This document shows positions 1 through 8,221 of a stretch of DNA of 15,996 bases, one piece after another (positions within the stretch are counted from its first letter, which is position 1; each line of letters starts with the position of its first letter). The notes below the pieces were generated by a model that made no database searches, was not told the origin of the DNA, and was given only the letters and a program-made list of their open reading frames with translations. Source of the stretch: Phycisphaerales bacterium (GTDB taxonomy: Bacteria > Planctomycetota > Phycisphaerae > Phycisphaerales > Phycisphaeraceae). A program made the translations under genes and the position numbers. The stretch lies in contig JAAUTM010000002.1 of the NCBI GenBank assembly GCA_012031455.1, positions 1 through 15,996 of the forward strand. The letters are read 5' to 3'.

Positions 1-48
1 TACTCTCGCTGGGGGTGGGTGCATAGACAATCGATCATTAAGCTCAAA

Positions 49-1579
49 TCACACCAGCACTGTGGCGCCAATGAGGTAGCGGTCCAGTTCCCGTGCCGCA
101 GCCCGGCCTTCGTTGATCGCCCACACTACCAGACTCTGACCACGCCGGCAGTCACCCGCCGCAAATACACCTTCCACATTCGTGGCAAACCGCCCGTACT
201 CGGCTTTGAAATTCCCTCGTGCATCCAGCTCCACGCCGATGCGTTGCACCAGCGATTCCTCGGGCCCCAAAAAGCCCATCGCCAGCAGAACGAGGTCGGC
301 TGGGAACGTCTGCTCACTGCCGGGCACTTCCTTGAGGTTCATCTTCGGCCCATCAAAACTCACTTCCACCGCACCGTTTTCACCGCCTTGACGTTCCCCT
401 TCCCATCATCCATAAATTCCTTGGCGCTGATGGCAAATTCACGCGGTCATGACCAAACACGACCCCCGCTTCCTCATGCCCGTAATCCGTGCGGAAAATC
501 CTCGGCCAGGTTGGCCAGGGATTGCTCGGGGCCCGATTGTCCGGGGGCTTGGGCAACAATTCAAAATTTACCAGGCTTTTGCATACGTGCCGCATTGAGG
601 TACCGATGCAGTCGCAGCCAGTATCGCCGCCACCGATGACGATCACATGCTTGTCCTTGGCACTGATAAAACCATCACCGGGCTTGCCATCAAGCAAAGC
701 CTTGGTGTTCTGATGCAGATACTCCATGGCAAAGTGGATGCCCTTCAAGTTGCGACCGGGAATCGGCAGATCACGCGGTTTGGTCGCCCCGGTGGCCAGC
801 AGTACGGCATCATATTTTTCACGAAGTTCCCGCAGACTTATTTGATTCGTTTGGTTGGGCAGGGTGTAGCCATTGGGATTGATTTCGAATTTCGAATTTC
901 GAATATCGGATTGGTGCTCCGCAACCACCGACGTATTGGTAACAAATCGGATGCCTTCCTTTTGTAACAGGTCAATACGACGCTGAACAACTTTTTTATC
1001 AAGCTTCATGTTGGGGATGCCGTACATCAGCAACCCACCGATGCGGTCAGCCCGTTCATACACGGTGACGCTGTGTCCCGCCGAGTTGAGCTGGGCCGCT
1101 GCCGCCAGTCCCGCCGGCCCGGAACCGACGATCGCCACGGTTTTGCCGGTGCGTGTCACCGGGACGCTGGCCGTGACCCAGCCTTCCTCGAAACCTTTGT
1201 CGATGATGGCCGCCTCGATGTTCTTGATTGTCACCGGCGGTTCGTTGATGCCCAACACACAAGCCCCCTCGCATGGGGCAGGACATACTCTGCCGGTGAA
1301 CTCCGGAAAGTTGTTGGTCTTGTGCAGCCGATCCAGGGCTTCACGCCACTGGCCCTTGTAAACCAGGTCATTCCATTCAGGGATCAGGTTGTCAATCGGA
1401 CAACCATGGTCGGACTGGCAGAAAGGCACCCCGCAGTCCATGCAGCGTGCGCCCTGGGTCTGCAGATGCTTTTCAGGCACGTGCGCGTGGAATTCGTCGT
1501 AGTTGGCCAGACGATCCTTCGCTGGCAGGTTGGGGACTGTTTCACGCTTGAATTCCATAAATCCGGTGGGCTTACCCAT
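49..1579 (-). CDS. gltD: Glutamate synthase small (beta) subunit, two apparent frameshifts
   Basis: Flavoprotein subunit of NADPH-dependent glutamate synthase. It takes electrons from NADPH through FAD and passes them via [4Fe-4S] clusters to GltB. Start chosen at ATG 1579 (MGKPTGF...) because GGAG lies 8 nt upstream; an in-frame ATG at 1663 has a non-conserved leader. Residues 46-60 hold Cys46-x2-Cys49-x4-Cys54-x5-Cys60, followed by Cys99, Cys103 and Cys107, the usual N-terminal Fe-S set. VGSGPAG (151-157) is the FAD Rossmann loop, and VIGGGDTG the second nucleotide site. The C-terminal part ([13 protein letters not shown]... [14 protein letters not shown]) is typical. The frame breaks near 445 and near 369; restoring one G at each gives [16 protein letters not shown] and [15 protein letters not shown], so the full protein is about 510 residues, near the family norm. 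An extra segment of about 25 residues sits at 835-910. It follows gltB by 94 bp and is probably cotranscribed. Confidence 0.93.
884..904. repeat. Three tandem copies of heptamer TTCGAAT inside gltD
   Basis: TTCGAAT occurs three times head to tail (884-890, 891-897, 898-904), preceded by ATT. On the coding strand it reads as ATTCGAA units and encodes part of an extra stretch ([23 protein letters not shown]) between GltD segments that are normally almost adjacent (NTSVV and [11 protein letters not shown]). Short heptameric repeats of this kind are known in some bacterial phyla; the family name here is not established. Confidence 0.75.
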
Positions 1580-1623
1580 GATGAAAACTCCGCTGGCAAT
1601 AATCTTGCTTTTTCCAGAAAACC

Positions 1624-1640
1624 CACACCGATTCGGTGTG
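1624..1640 (-). other. Small hairpin in the gltB-gltD intercistronic gap
   Basis: Perfect 7-bp inverted repeat CACACCG / CGGTGTG with a 3-nt loop, in the 94-bp gap between the gltB stop (1674) and the gltD start (1579). On the transcript it is followed by only GGGTTTT, so it is a poor terminator. It could affect mRNA processing or the ratio of GltB to GltD. No function is shown. Confidence 0.4.
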
Positions 1641-1673
1641 TGCTTCATATCAGTAAACATCATCCAATTATTT

Positions 1674-4600
1674 TCACTTAACCAGCGCCATCGCTGACTG
1701 CTTTTTCTGTTCCGTAAGGACGCGTTTGTAATCTGTGGGCATCACTTTCACGAACTGGGGCAAGTGCTTGTGCCACTGCGCCAGCAGCAGGGCCGCAACC
1801 GATGAGCCTGTGAAAGCCAGATGTTTTTCAATCATGGTTTTCAACTCGGCTTCATCTTCCGCGTCTTCCACCTTTTCCAGTTCCACCAGGCCCAGGTTGC
1901 AATTCTGCAGGAACTTCCCATCCACATCCCACACGTAGGCGACGCCACCGGACATCCCCGCTGCGAAGTTTCGCCCGGTCCTGCCCAGAATCACCGCCCG
2001 ACCACCGGTCATGTATTCGCACCCATGGTCGCCCACGCCTTCAATCACCGCCCGTACCCCGCTGTTGCGCACACAGAAACGTTCAGCCGCAACACCACGA
2101 ATATAAGCTTCACCAGCAATCGCTCCGTAGAACGCCACATTGCCGATGATGATGTTTTCCTCGGGTACAAAGGTGCTGTTTTTGGGCGGGTAAATCATGA
2201 GCTTGCCACCCGAAAGACCCTTCCCGAAGTAGTCGTTGGCATCACCTTCAATTTCCAGCGTCACCCCCTTGGCCAACCACGCGCCCAGCGACTGCCCTGC
2301 CGAGCCGGTGAACTTGATCTGAATCGTGTCATCGGGCAATGGTTCCGGGCCATAACGTTTGGCCAGTTCATGCGACAGCGTGGTGCCCACCGTGCGATGA
2401 ATGTTCTTGATGGGCAGTTCCAGTTTCACTTTTTCACGCCGCTCCAGGGCAGGGGCGCAAAGTCTGATCAGCTCACGATCCAGTGATTTTTCCAGACCGT
2501 GATCCTGTTCCTGCTGTTTGAACAGGCCGACGTTGGCATGAGGCTTTTGAGCAGGGGTGAGCAGGGGCGACAAATCCAGTCCCTGAGCTTTCCAGTGAGC
2601 GATGGCAGTATCGGTTTGCAACAGGTCCACCCGTCCCACCAAATCGGTGAGCTTGCGGATGCCCAGGCTGGCCATGATCTGCCTTGCTTCCTCGGCCACC
2701 ATGAACAGGTAATTCACCACATGCTCGGGTTGGCCAGCAAACTTGGCGCGGAGCTGAGGGTCCTGCGTGGCGATGCCTACCGGGCAGGTGTTCAAATGAC
2801 ACTTGCGCATCATGATGCAGCCCAAGGTAATCAGCGGAGCGGTCGAAAAGCCGAAAGTCTCAGCTCCCAGCAACGCCGCCATCACCAAGTCTCGCCCGGT
2901 TTTGAGTTGTCCATCGGTTTCCAGCGACACCCGCGATCGCAGGTCGTTGAGCACCAGCGTCTGATGCGTCTCGGCTATACCCAGTTCCCAAGGCAAACCC
3001 GCATGGCGTACCCCGGTCAAGGGCGATGCCCCCGTGCCACCTTCGTGACCCGAAATCAGTATGTGATCCGCATGGGCCTTGGCCACCCCGGCCGCAATCG
3101 TGCCCACGCCCACTTCGCTCACCAGTTTCACCGACACGTTGGCACTGGGGTTGGCGTTTTTCAAATCGTAAATCAGCTGCGCCAAATCCTCGATCGAATA
3201 AATATCGTGGTGCGGCGGAGGCGAAATCAGCATCACCCCCGGCGTGGTATGCCGAGTCTTGGCAATGCTTGCACTCACCTTATGACCGGGCAATTCCCCG
3301 CCTTCGCCGGGCTTGGCACCCTGCGCCATTTTGATCTGCAATTCCTTGGCGTTGGTCAGATAGTAAATCGTGACACCGAACCTGCCGCTGGCAACTTGTT
3401 TGATGGCCGAGTTGCGGTTGTCCCCATTGGCCAGGGGCGTAAATCGTTCGTAATCCTCGCCGCCTTCACCAGTGTTGCTCTTGCCACCCATGCGGTTCAT
3501 CGCCACCGCCAGCGACTCGTGGGCCTCCTTGCTGATCGAACCGTAGCTCATCGCCCCGGTACGGAAACGCTTGACAATCGTCCGCAGCCGATTCGACCTG
3601 ATCCAGCGGGATCGCCTGATACCCGCCCTGCTGAGGCGACTTGAACGACAGCAGGCCGCGCAACGTGCAACGCTTGTGGGCATCCTCATTGACCAGTTTG
3701 GCAAACTGTTCATACGCCAGCCTGCTGTTGCTGCGGGCCGCCACTTGTAACGATGCAATCGTCTGCGGGTTCCACATGTGGGCTTCGCCCTCTGCACGCC
3801 AGTGGTACTCACCCGGGTTGGGCAGCACCGGCAAACGCACCGCATCGCGCGAGGGATAGCCGATCTCATGCCTGCGCATCGCCTCCTCACCCAGTACATC
3901 GTAGCCCACGCCTTGTATTCGGCTGGCGGTTCCGGTGAACGAGCGACGAATGACTTCCTGATTCAAACCCACCGCTTCAAAAATCTGCGCGCCCTTGTAA
4001 CTGGCCAGCGTGCTGATGCCCATCTTGCCATCACCTTCAGCATGCCCGCCCCACTGCTTGATGAAATGGCTGATGATGGTGTCATCATCATGTCCCCTGG
4101 CAGCTTGCCTTCACGTTGCATCTGGAGGCAGGCTTCCATGGCTAGATAGGGATTGACCGCATCGGCCCCGTAGCCGCAAAGCATGCAGAAATCATGCACT
4201 TCCCTGGGTTCGCCCGACTCCACCACGATGCCGATCCGTGTACGCATTGCGGTACGAATCAGATGATGATGCACCGTGGCCGTAGCCAGCAGCGCCGAAA
4301 GTGGCACCCCGGTCCACCCCGGTGTTGCGATCCGAAAGCACGATCAGGCTGTAACCCTCATCAATTGCATCTGTTGCCTCCTGGCACAACCGATCCAGCG
4401 CTGCACCATGCCGCAGGAACCCTCGCTCTTGTCCCAGGTGATGTCCAACGTTTTGCTGCGCCAGCCACGATGATCCATGTGCTTGATCGCAGCAAGCTGC
4501 TGGTTGGTCAGCACGGGGTGTGGCACGCGCAGTCGATGGGCCTGTTTCTCGGTCGTCTCCAGCAGGTTGCCTTCAGGCCCGATGTGACATTCCAAACTCA

Positions 4601-6285
4601 TGATGATCGACTCACGCGTCGAGTCAATCGGGGGATTGGTCACCTGTGCAAAAAGCTGTTTGAAATAGTCACTCACCAGCCGAGGTTTATCCGACAGGCA
4701 AGCCAAGGCTGTATCGTTGCCCATCGAACCCAGCGGCTCCTTGCTCTGGTAATCATGGTGCCAGAATCACACTCAAATGTTCCAGCGTATAACCAAACGC
4801 CTGCATCCGGGGTAGCAGCGTATCGGCATCAAAGCCCGCTGGTTCCTGATTGGATTTAAGCTCGCCAAGCTCCAGCCGCTGGTTCTGCATCCACTGGGCA
4901 TAGGGCCTGCGACTGGCAAAGTCCTTTTTCAATTCCTCGTCGGCGATGATCCGGCCTTGTTCAAAATCCACCAGAAACATGCGCCCAGGCTGCAAACGAC
5001 CTTTGGTCTTGACCGCCTCGGTCGGAATGTCATCGAGCACCCCGACTTCGCTGGCCATCACCACCCGGTCATCGTGGGTCACGTAATACCGGCTGGGACG
5101 CAGGCCGTTGCGATCCAGCACCGCACCGATGTACCGTCCATCGGTAAATGCCACGCTCGCAGGCCCATCCCAAGGCTCCATCAGGCATGAGTGATAGTCA
5201 TAAAACGCCCGCTTGTCCGCAGGCATTGATTCGTGATTCTCCCAAGCCTCGGGCACCATCATCATCACGGCTTCGGGCAAGGGCCTGCCTGTGAGCAGAA
5301 GCAGTTCCATCACATTGTCGAAAATCCCCGAGTCGCTGGTTTCAGGGTCAATGATCGGAAACAACCGGCGCAACTCGCCACCGAATATTTCACTTTCAAA
5401 CAAGCCTTCACGGGCGCGCATCCAGTTGATGTTGCCCCGCAGGGTGTTGATTTCACCATTGTGACACATGAAACGCATGGGTTGCGCTCGCTCCCATGAA
5501 GGGAACGTGTTGGTGCTGAAACGTGAATGCACCATCGCCAGATGACTGGTGAAATCCGGAGCTGCCAGATCAGGGAAGTACAATCGCACCTGCTCACTGG
5601 TGAGCTGACCTTTGTACACGATCACCCGCGAACTCATGGAAGCGCAGTAATAGCTGTTGAGCTGTTTGAGCTTGGTGGCACGGATGGCGTGGTAAGCCTG
5701 TTTGCGAATCAGATACAGCTGTCGGCAGAACGAAGTCCGGTCACACTTGTCGCTGGCACCGATGAACACTTGTTCCATCACTGGCTCGCCAGCCCTGGCC
5801 GTGGGGCCGACATCAGCCTTGTCCGCATCGGTGGGCACCCGGCGCCAACCAAGGAGTTTCTGCCCCTGCACCGCGATGTACCGTTCCATGATGCCTTTGC
5901 AGGCCTGACGCTCGTCGGGGTCACGTGGCAAAAACAAAAATCCTACGCCGTAATGCCCCGGCTCCGGCAGGGTGATATTCAGTTCCTCCCGCAACACGCG
6001 CTTGAAAAACATATGAGGCATGCCCGAAAGTATCCCCGCACCATCCCCGTATTTTTTCACATCCGCAAGCTCCACGTGTGCCAGCTTCTCCAGAATGGTC
6101 AGCGCATCGGTGACAATCTTGTGCGAGGCCAGCCCCTTGATGTTGGCAACAAACCCCACCCCGCAGGAGTCCTTCTCAAACGCCGGGTCGTATAGACCTT
6201 GCGCCTGAGGCTGGGTATGTGCCACCGGGGGCATGGGTAAATCATGCTGTCGGGTTACCGTCGGCTGAGTTGGGTCGCACTTCAT
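1674..6285 (-). CDS. gltB: Glutamate synthase large (alpha) subunit, several apparent frameshifts
   Basis: Makes two glutamates from glutamine and 2-oxoglutarate. Start chosen at ATG 6285 (MKCDPTQ) because GGAG lies 9 nt upstream; ATG 6318 lacks a close ribosome site. Cys41 in KDSCGVGF is the class II amidotransferase nucleophile after a propeptide of about 40 residues. The central and FMN domains follow ([46 protein letters not shown]). The [3Fe-4S] motif is [12 protein letters not shown] (C-x5-C-x4-C), and the C-terminal beta-helix is glycine-rich ([19 protein letters not shown]). Frame changes lie near 4750-4758 (two bases lost), 4400 (one lost), 4307-4310 (one gained), 4085-4092 (one lost) and 3580 (one gained). 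Triple losses that keep the frame lie at 4028-4060 and 6045-6078. Corrected length is about 1,540 residues, the family norm, so the gene is probably functional in the cell. Confidence 0.93.
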
Positions 6286-6359
6286 CGTCGTTTGCTCCAC
6301 TGAAAACAAAAACCTCATGTACTGCTAAAACACCTGCGGTATCCACTGATCGCTCTTAA

Positions 6360-6403
6360 CAACGCCTGATACGTTTAGCGATGCGCCACAGGTGCAACGC
6401 CTG
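6360..6403. repeat. Two direct 9-bp repeats upstream of gltB
   Basis: CAACGCCTG occurs at 6360-6368 and again at 6395-6403, start to start 35 bp, inside the 195-bp gap between the LysR stop and the gltB start. The spacing is about 3.3 helical turns. Could be a regulator site, or chance. I found no convincing -35/-10 pair for gltB in this gap. Confidence 0.3.
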
Positions 6404-6438
6404 CGATCCGATTGATACCTTCAACATTCTGGGAATCA

Positions 6439-6466
6439 CCGACCAACCGACCAACCAACTCCCCCC
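6439..6466 (-). promoter_or_regulatory. G-rich tract with quadruplex potential upstream of gltB
   Basis: On the gltB-sense strand the order is a run of six G, then five GG pairs separated by 2-nt loops (GGTTGGTCGGTTGGTCGG). The GG-TT-GG-TC-GG-TT-GG arrangement fits a two-layer G-quadruplex, like the GG/TT design of the thrombin-binding DNA aptamer. It lies 15 nt past the LysR stop and about 155 nt before the gltB start. A role as transcription or mRNA control is inference only. Confidence 0.35.
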
Positions 6467-6480
6467 GATTCACCAATTTG

Positions 6481-7494
6481 TTAGGCCCTGGCCACCACCC
6501 GCACATCCTGTTCCATGGCCGCCACCAGATCGACCCCCGGGCCAGCCATGTTCAGCAGGTGATCCACAAACAACTGAACGGTCGGAGCAAACGCTCCCGT
6601 GGGCACCGATTCGTTCATGCTGTCCAATCCGCAGCGTTTCCAGCTCCGGCCATGCGTAGGCCGATGAAAAATAATCCCCATCGGTCGCACCAATCCAGGC
6701 TGAAGATCCGTTGCCGCCAACGTCCCCAGAAAAACCTCCCGCATCACCGTTCGCTTGGGCAGAATCGCATATTGTTCCTGACTCACCGCCACCGCACTCT
6801 TGATCGTGTCCACATTGTCAAACACCGCTGCGATCGTCGGCTCCACCCCCTGCTCACGCAAATACTTTCGAATACTCCGCCCTGCCGGCAACCCCGGCTC
6901 AAAGGTCAGCAGCGGCCAGTCCCCCAGTTCACCGGCTTGCACCACCGACCGCCCTGCCAGCACATGATCCGCAGCCGTGACCACCGCCATCGGTTCGTTC
7001 CGCAGCGGAATCACACCCACCTGTTTCCACCGCTTGGGGAACGACAATATTCCCACATCACACCGCTGCGCCTGCACCGCCCCGTACACCTGCTCCGGCC
7101 GTTTGTATTCCACCAGCACCCGCACTTTGGGGTACTTATCTTCAAAACTTTCCCTCACCTGATTCAGCAGGTCGATTCCCGCCGAATAAATCGCATCCAC
7201 ACGCACTTCCCCAGCCGGGTCTCCCGCCTCCGGACGCAGCCGCGAGATCCGCTGCTCAAGCTGGTCGTAGCGTTCCAGCAGTTCCCGACAACCCTTGATG
7301 AACTCCTTGCCTGCCTCCGTAAGTTCCAGAGGCCGCACCGACCGGTCCAGCAGCGTCACGCCCAGCCGACGTTCAAGCTGGCTCACCCGCTGACTGGCCG
7401 CAGACTGGGTGATGCCATGCTTTTCCGCCGCATGGCTGAAGCTGCGCAGCCCCGCCACATCGCAGATAAGCCGGATCGTGTGCATCAGCTCCAT
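6481..7494 (-). CDS. LysR-family transcriptional regulator
   Basis: DNA-binding regulator of 337 residues. The N-terminal winged helix-turn-helix covers about residues 18-51 (SFSHAAEKHGITQSAASQRVSQLERRLGVTLLDR), the hallmark of the family. The rest is the two-lobed effector-binding domain (VRVDAIYSAGIDLLNQV, CDVGILSFPKRW, YAILPKRTV). The last 60 residues (after GIIFHRPTHGRSW) fit the family less well and include an unusual stretch before APTVQLFVDHLL. Start is ATG 7494; ATG 7485 (MHTIRL) is also possible because no good ribosome site precedes the first. It lies on the same strand as gltB, 195 bp upstream. A GltC-like role controlling gltBD is possible, but GltC is normally divergent from its target. 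The upstream inverted repeat suggests autoregulation. Effector unknown. Confidence 0.9.
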   Translation of the reverse strand: MELMHTIRLICDVAGLRSFSHAAEKHGITQSAASQRVSQLERRLGVTLLDRSVRPLELTEAGKEFIKGCRELLERYDQLEQRISRLRPEAGDPAGEVRVDAIYSAGIDLLNQVRESFEDKYPKVRVLVEYKRPEQVYGAVQAQRCDVGILSFPKRWKQVGVIPLRNEPMAVVTAADHVLAGRSVVQAGELGDWPLLTFEPGLPAGRSIRKYLREQGVEPTIAAVFDNVDTIKSAVAVSQEQYAILPKRTVMREVFLGTLAATDLQPGLVRPMGIIFHRPTHGRSWKRCGLDSMNESVPTGAFAPTVQLFVDHLLNMAGPGVDLVAAMEQDVRVVARA

Positions 7495-7496
7495 AT

Positions 7497-7557
7497 TTTA
7501 TCATAAGTTTATTTCATGTCAATAGCTCGCACTATCATATAAACTAATCATGATAAA
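7497..7557. promoter_or_regulatory. AT-rich imperfect inverted repeat, candidate LysR operator
   Basis: Outer arms TTTATCAT (7497-7504) and ATGATAAA (7550-7557), and inner arms AGTTTAT (7506-7512) and ATAAACT (7539-7545), form a nested two-part inverted repeat. It starts 3 bp upstream of the LysR start codon. LysR proteins usually bind dyads just upstream of their own gene. On the minus strand TTGACA (7522-7517) lies 16 bp before TAAAAT (7500-7495), but that -10 abuts the start codon, so the true promoter is uncertain. Confidence 0.45.
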
Positions 7558-7665
7558 TATGTCCTGACATGCCCGGTCAGAATGATTTCCACGGGAAGAT
7601 GAACACGCTGGTGACGCCATCGGAATTCCAAATGCTATGAAGGTTCAGCGCGGACGCTTAGCATC

Positions 7666-7683
7666 GGCGCTGGGGTTAGCGCC
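7666..7683. other. GC-rich hairpin in the intergenic region
   Basis: Perfect 6-bp stem GGCGCT / AGCGCC with loop GGGGTT, embedded in a GC-rich patch (about 7645-7690) inside otherwise AT-rich intergenic DNA. There is no T-run right after it, so a terminator is unlikely. It may be a copy of a dispersed palindromic element; no second copy is seen in this window. Confidence 0.35.
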
Positions 7684-7737
7684 GTTTGCGATTCTTTAAA
7701 TGTTGTAATTCGTCGTGGCCATTCTCCAATGAATCAC

Positions 7738-7766
7738 TTGGCATGGATGTACTCAAGTGGTATAAA
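7738..7766 (+). promoter_or_regulatory. Sigma70-type promoter of the small gene
   Basis: TTGGCA (7738-7743), a 17-bp spacer, then TATAAA (7761-7766). Spacing is ideal, and each box differs from consensus by one base. Predicted transcription start is about 7773, giving a leader of about 60 nt before the ATG at 7832. Confidence 0.6.
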
Positions 7767-7831
7767 ATGATGCAAGCTATTGTATTGTGCTTGCGAACGA
7801 TCTAATTATCTACCTATCGTGGAGTTCGGTC

Positions 7832-8188
7832 ATGTTCAACTACATAAAACGTCTGTTCGGGCGAGGAAAGCAAGATGTCGCATTACTTGAGTATCGAGAA
7901 GCTCGCAAATTGCTAGCTTCCTCTGGCGGGCAACAAGTGTTGGTATTCCTCAATCCAATTATCTGGCATTTAGGAGCACGCGAAAAGCAGAAGGGTGCAC
8001 CACTTACTGAAACTGAAGTCTATTCCATACGGGATCAGGCCAAGTGTATGGTCATGTCGCATGATGAAGCTAATTTTTTCTATAGCCAGATGGATGCTCA
8101 AAGCCCCGTACCCCGCATCAACCCTGAAAACATATGGGTCGAATGGCAGAAAATTCGAACTAAAATTGACCGCTATATGCCTACCTAA
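7832..8188 (+). CDS. Small conserved-looking protein of unknown function
   Basis: Hypothetical protein of 118 residues (MFNYIKRLFGRGKQ... to ...DRYMPT). Start chosen at ATG 7832 because GGAG (7821-7824) lies 7 nt upstream; an in-frame GTG at 7787 has no such site. No signal peptide or membrane segment. The N terminus is basic (KRLFGRGK). The second half has an ordered pattern, LTETEVYSIRDQAKCMVM, then INPENIWVEWQKIR, that resembles small uncharacterised bacterial proteins with LTE-EV--IRD-A and ENxWxEWQ motifs; this is recalled, not searched. Its base composition is more AT-rich than its neighbours, which may mean recent acquisition. It stands alone with its own promoter and converges on ftsK, 33 bp apart, with no clear terminator between. 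Confidence 0.75.
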   Translation: MFNYIKRLFGRGKQDVALLEYREARKLLASSGGQQVLVFLNPIIWHLGAREKQKGAPLTETEVYSIRDQAKCMVMSHDEANFFYSQMDAQSPVPRINPENIWVEWQKIRTKIDRYMPT

Positions 8189-8221
8189 TACAAAATTGCA
8201 CTAGAACAGCTTGGTAATATC

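Noticed and set aside
1..48. A further gene downstream of gltD
   Set aside because: Only 48 bp remain; no start, ribosome site or terminator could be recognised.
1624..1640. Rho-independent terminator between gltB and gltD
   Set aside because: Short 7-bp stem followed by only four T after GGG; gltB and gltD are normally cotranscribed.
2499..3644. Long plus-strand open frame of 381 codons opposite gltB
   Set aside because: The minus strand encodes unmistakable GltB FMN domain and Fe-S motif here; the plus frame has no recognisable motif and is a shadow of high-GC coding sequence.
1674..6285. gltB as a decayed pseudogene, or programmed frameshifting
   Set aside because: Breaks are many, mostly simple homopolymer losses without a slippery-site context, and conserved residues resume at once; error is the simpler reading.
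6412..7506. Plus-strand open frame of 364 codons opposite LysR
   Set aside because: Covers the LysR gene end to end, is rich in His, Arg, Pro and Gln as expected for antisense reading, and lacks a ribosome site.
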